DNA from: Pseudomonas sp. FP453
Lineage (GTDB): Bacteria; Pseudomonadota; Gammaproteobacteria; Pseudomonadales; Pseudomonadaceae
Assembly (NCBI RefSeq): GCF_030687495.1
Contig: NZ_CP117435.1
Span: 3,352,501 to 3,416,500 of the forward strand
DNA length: 64,000 nucleotides
Direction of reading: 5' to 3'
Shown here: piece after piece, positions 62,934 through 64,000 of the stretch
Layout of the letters: each line of letters starts with the position of its first letter
Numbering within the stretch: position 1 is the first letter of the stretch
Made by a program: the position numbers and the translations under genes
The notes under the pieces: model-generated
The model's database searches: none
Told to the model about the DNA's origin: nothing
The model's input: the letters and a program-made list of their open reading frames with translations, nothing else

Positions 62934-63749
62934 CTACAGGTACCAGCGTCTTGAGTCACGGGCCAGCGTTTCACGCAATTCGGCGACGCTGATGGCCCGG
63001 CGCTCCGGGTCCACGGCCAATGCGGTCTTGAGCGCAGGCCAGTATTGCCTGGGAAGTCTGCGCGGCTTAAGGGACTGACGCTCGTCGGGGCGCCCGCCCT
63101 CAGCCAGTTCGTACAGCATGCAGGCTACGCCATAGAGATCTGCCGCCGGTGTCAGCGCACCACCGCCGAGCATTTCCGGGGCGGCATATGCGGGTGTCCA
63201 CGCGTTGAAACGGCCACGGCTCAACTGCGGCAACCCCTCACCCTGGCCCAAACCAAAGTCGAACAAGCGGATGCCCGCCTCGCCCAGCAGCACATTGCCC
63301 GGTTTCAAGTCGCCGTGCAGCACGCCCTGCCCATGGGCGTACGCCAGCGCGTCGAGCACCTGCAGCGCCATCGGCTGCAACTGCGACCAGGGCAAGCCGC
63401 CAGGGCATTCCAGCAGCAACCGGTCCAAGGTCAGGCCCGTCAGCAGTTCCATGGTGAAAAAGGCCATCTGGCAAGCGCTATCGACCTCAAAGGTGAACGC
63501 CCGCACGATTCCCTCATGGCGCAGGCTGCGGGTCACGGCAAATTCGCTGAACAACAGCACATGGGCGTCACTGGACCGGGCAAGGCCTTCGCCCACCACT
63601 TTCAACGCCACGCGCGAGCAGGGCTCGCCAAATTGCTCGTGCAGCAAGTCGCGGGCGCGATACACCACGCCCATGCCGCCCGTGCCGAGCACCTGCTCAA
63701 GGTGATAACGCCCGGCAAGCAGGCCAGGGACGATCCTCGCCTCAGTCAT
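62934..63749 (-). CDS. Serine/threonine protein kinase (T6SS Stk-like)
   Basis: 271 residues, one kinase domain only. Gly-rich loop LGTGGMGVVY (21-30), Lys50, catalytic loop HGDLKPGN (His145, Asp147, Lys149, Asn152), DFG at 164-166 and APE at 190-192. 'HGD' in place of 'HRD' marks it as a non-RD kinase. It overlaps a PP2C phosphatase gene (ATGA), the arrangement of stp1-stk1 in Pseudomonas type VI secretion loci, where the pair controls assembly by phosphorylation. No T6SS structural gene is visible inside the window. Confidence 0.88.
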   Translation of the reverse strand: MTEARIVPGLLAGRYHLEQVLGTGGMGVVYRARDLLHEQFGEPCSRVALKVVGEGLARSSDAHVLLFSEFAVTRSLRHEGIVRAFTFEVDSACQMAFFTMELLTGLTLDRLLLECPGGLPWSQLQPMALQVLDALAYAHGQGVLHGDLKPGNVLLGEAGIRLFDFGLGQGEGLPQLSRGRFNAWTPAYAAPEMLGGGALTPAADLYGVACMLYELAEGGRPDERQSLKPRRLPRQYWPALKTALAVDPERRAISVAELRETLARDSRRWYL

Positions 63750-64000
63750 GGCTGCACGACCACGGCCGTCAGGTCATCCCGTGCGGGGCCGCGCAACACC
63801 AGGGCAAACAAGTGCTCCACCATCTGCTGCGCCGTGCCCTGGCTCAAGGCACTGCCCAATTCCCGATGGCTGAGCGCCTGATACAGGCCATCGCTGCACA
63901 ACAGGAATACATCGCCGGGGCGCGTGTCGAGTTCGAGCACCTCCAGGCTCAACGGCTCACGCCCGCCGACCGCACGGGTCAACGCCCGGGCATCCGGATG
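63746..64000 (-). CDS. PP2C-type protein phosphatase (5' end outside window)
   Basis: Only the C-terminal 84 residues are visible; the frame is open to base 64000. PP2C motifs are clear: ALTRAVGG, FLLCSDGLY and the ending RDDLTAVVV. Partner of the overlapping kinase, probably the Stp phosphatase of a type VI secretion locus continuing beyond the window. The TTG at 63982 is internal. Confidence 0.85.
   Translation of the reverse strand, partial: HPDARALTRAVGGREPLSLEVLELDTRPGDVFLLCSDGLYQALSHRELGSALSQGTAQQMVEHLFALVLRGPARDDLTAVVVQP

Overview
The window reads as a chromosomal segment of a Pseudomonas of the P. fluorescens group. Three things point there: dense, high-GC coding; many intergenic REP/REPIN hairpins of the GTGGGAGCTGGCTTGCCTGCGAT type; and a gene order that, from memory, matches P. 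aeruginosa around gdhB-moxR-bat (the PA3068-PA3075 neighbourhood). No tRNA, rRNA, IS element, prophage or CRISPR array was seen. No database search was run; family names come from motifs and recall.

Layout. 1-9.5 kb holds housekeeping and accessory metabolism: a cut-off 2-hydroxyacid dehydrogenase, an APH-type phosphotransferase with an SDR, a divergent AhpD-like/MocR pair, a small exported cupin, tag, a DAACS dicarboxylate/amino-acid symporter and two tandem FCD-type GntR regulators. 9.6-14.5 kb is the 1622-residue NAD-glutamate dehydrogenase. 15.6-22.4 kb is a tightly overlapping MoxR-DUF58-DUF4381-BatA-BatB/C-BatD operon. 22.6-28.1 kb is sbcD-sbcC-GST, with sbcC interrupted by a one-base frameshift. 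28.2-30.0 kb holds small exported and hypothetical genes and a lactonase-fold protein. 30.3-35.2 kb is one 1655-residue dermonecrotic-toxin-like (DUF6543-type) protein.

35.3-58.6 kb is rich in lipid and hydrocarbon genes: a YCF48-MMPL exporter pair; a FabG4-type reductase/MaoC/thiolase/acyl-CoA ligase operon; a FadE-type acyl-CoA dehydrogenase; a FadL porin (also frameshifted); four tandem small exported proteins resembling PraA/PraB alkane-oxidation activators; an AlkB alkane hydroxylase; and an alpha/beta hydrolase divergent from a Baeyer-Villiger-type monooxygenase/SDR/PF10118-like operon. A plausible flow is uptake by FadL, terminal hydroxylation by AlkB, activation by the ligase, then beta-oxidation by FadE, MaoC, FabG and thiolase. 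A 20-bp dyad, TTTCAAA-N6-WTTGAAA, lies upstream of both alkB and fadE and may tie them into one regulon. A sugar-type oxidoreductase (Gfo/Idh/MocA) sits inside this region with its own RpiR-like operator pair.

58.6-64 kb holds a PTS-EIIC/EAL fusion, an exported serine hydrolase, two small unknown genes and, at the edge, a PP2C phosphatase/Ser-Thr kinase pair of the kind found in type VI secretion loci. The most notable material is the four-paralog cysteine-rich exported set with AlkB/FadL, the shared dyad, the large toxin-like orphan and the EIIC-EAL fusion. The two frameshifts are both single extra bases in C runs and may be sequence errors.
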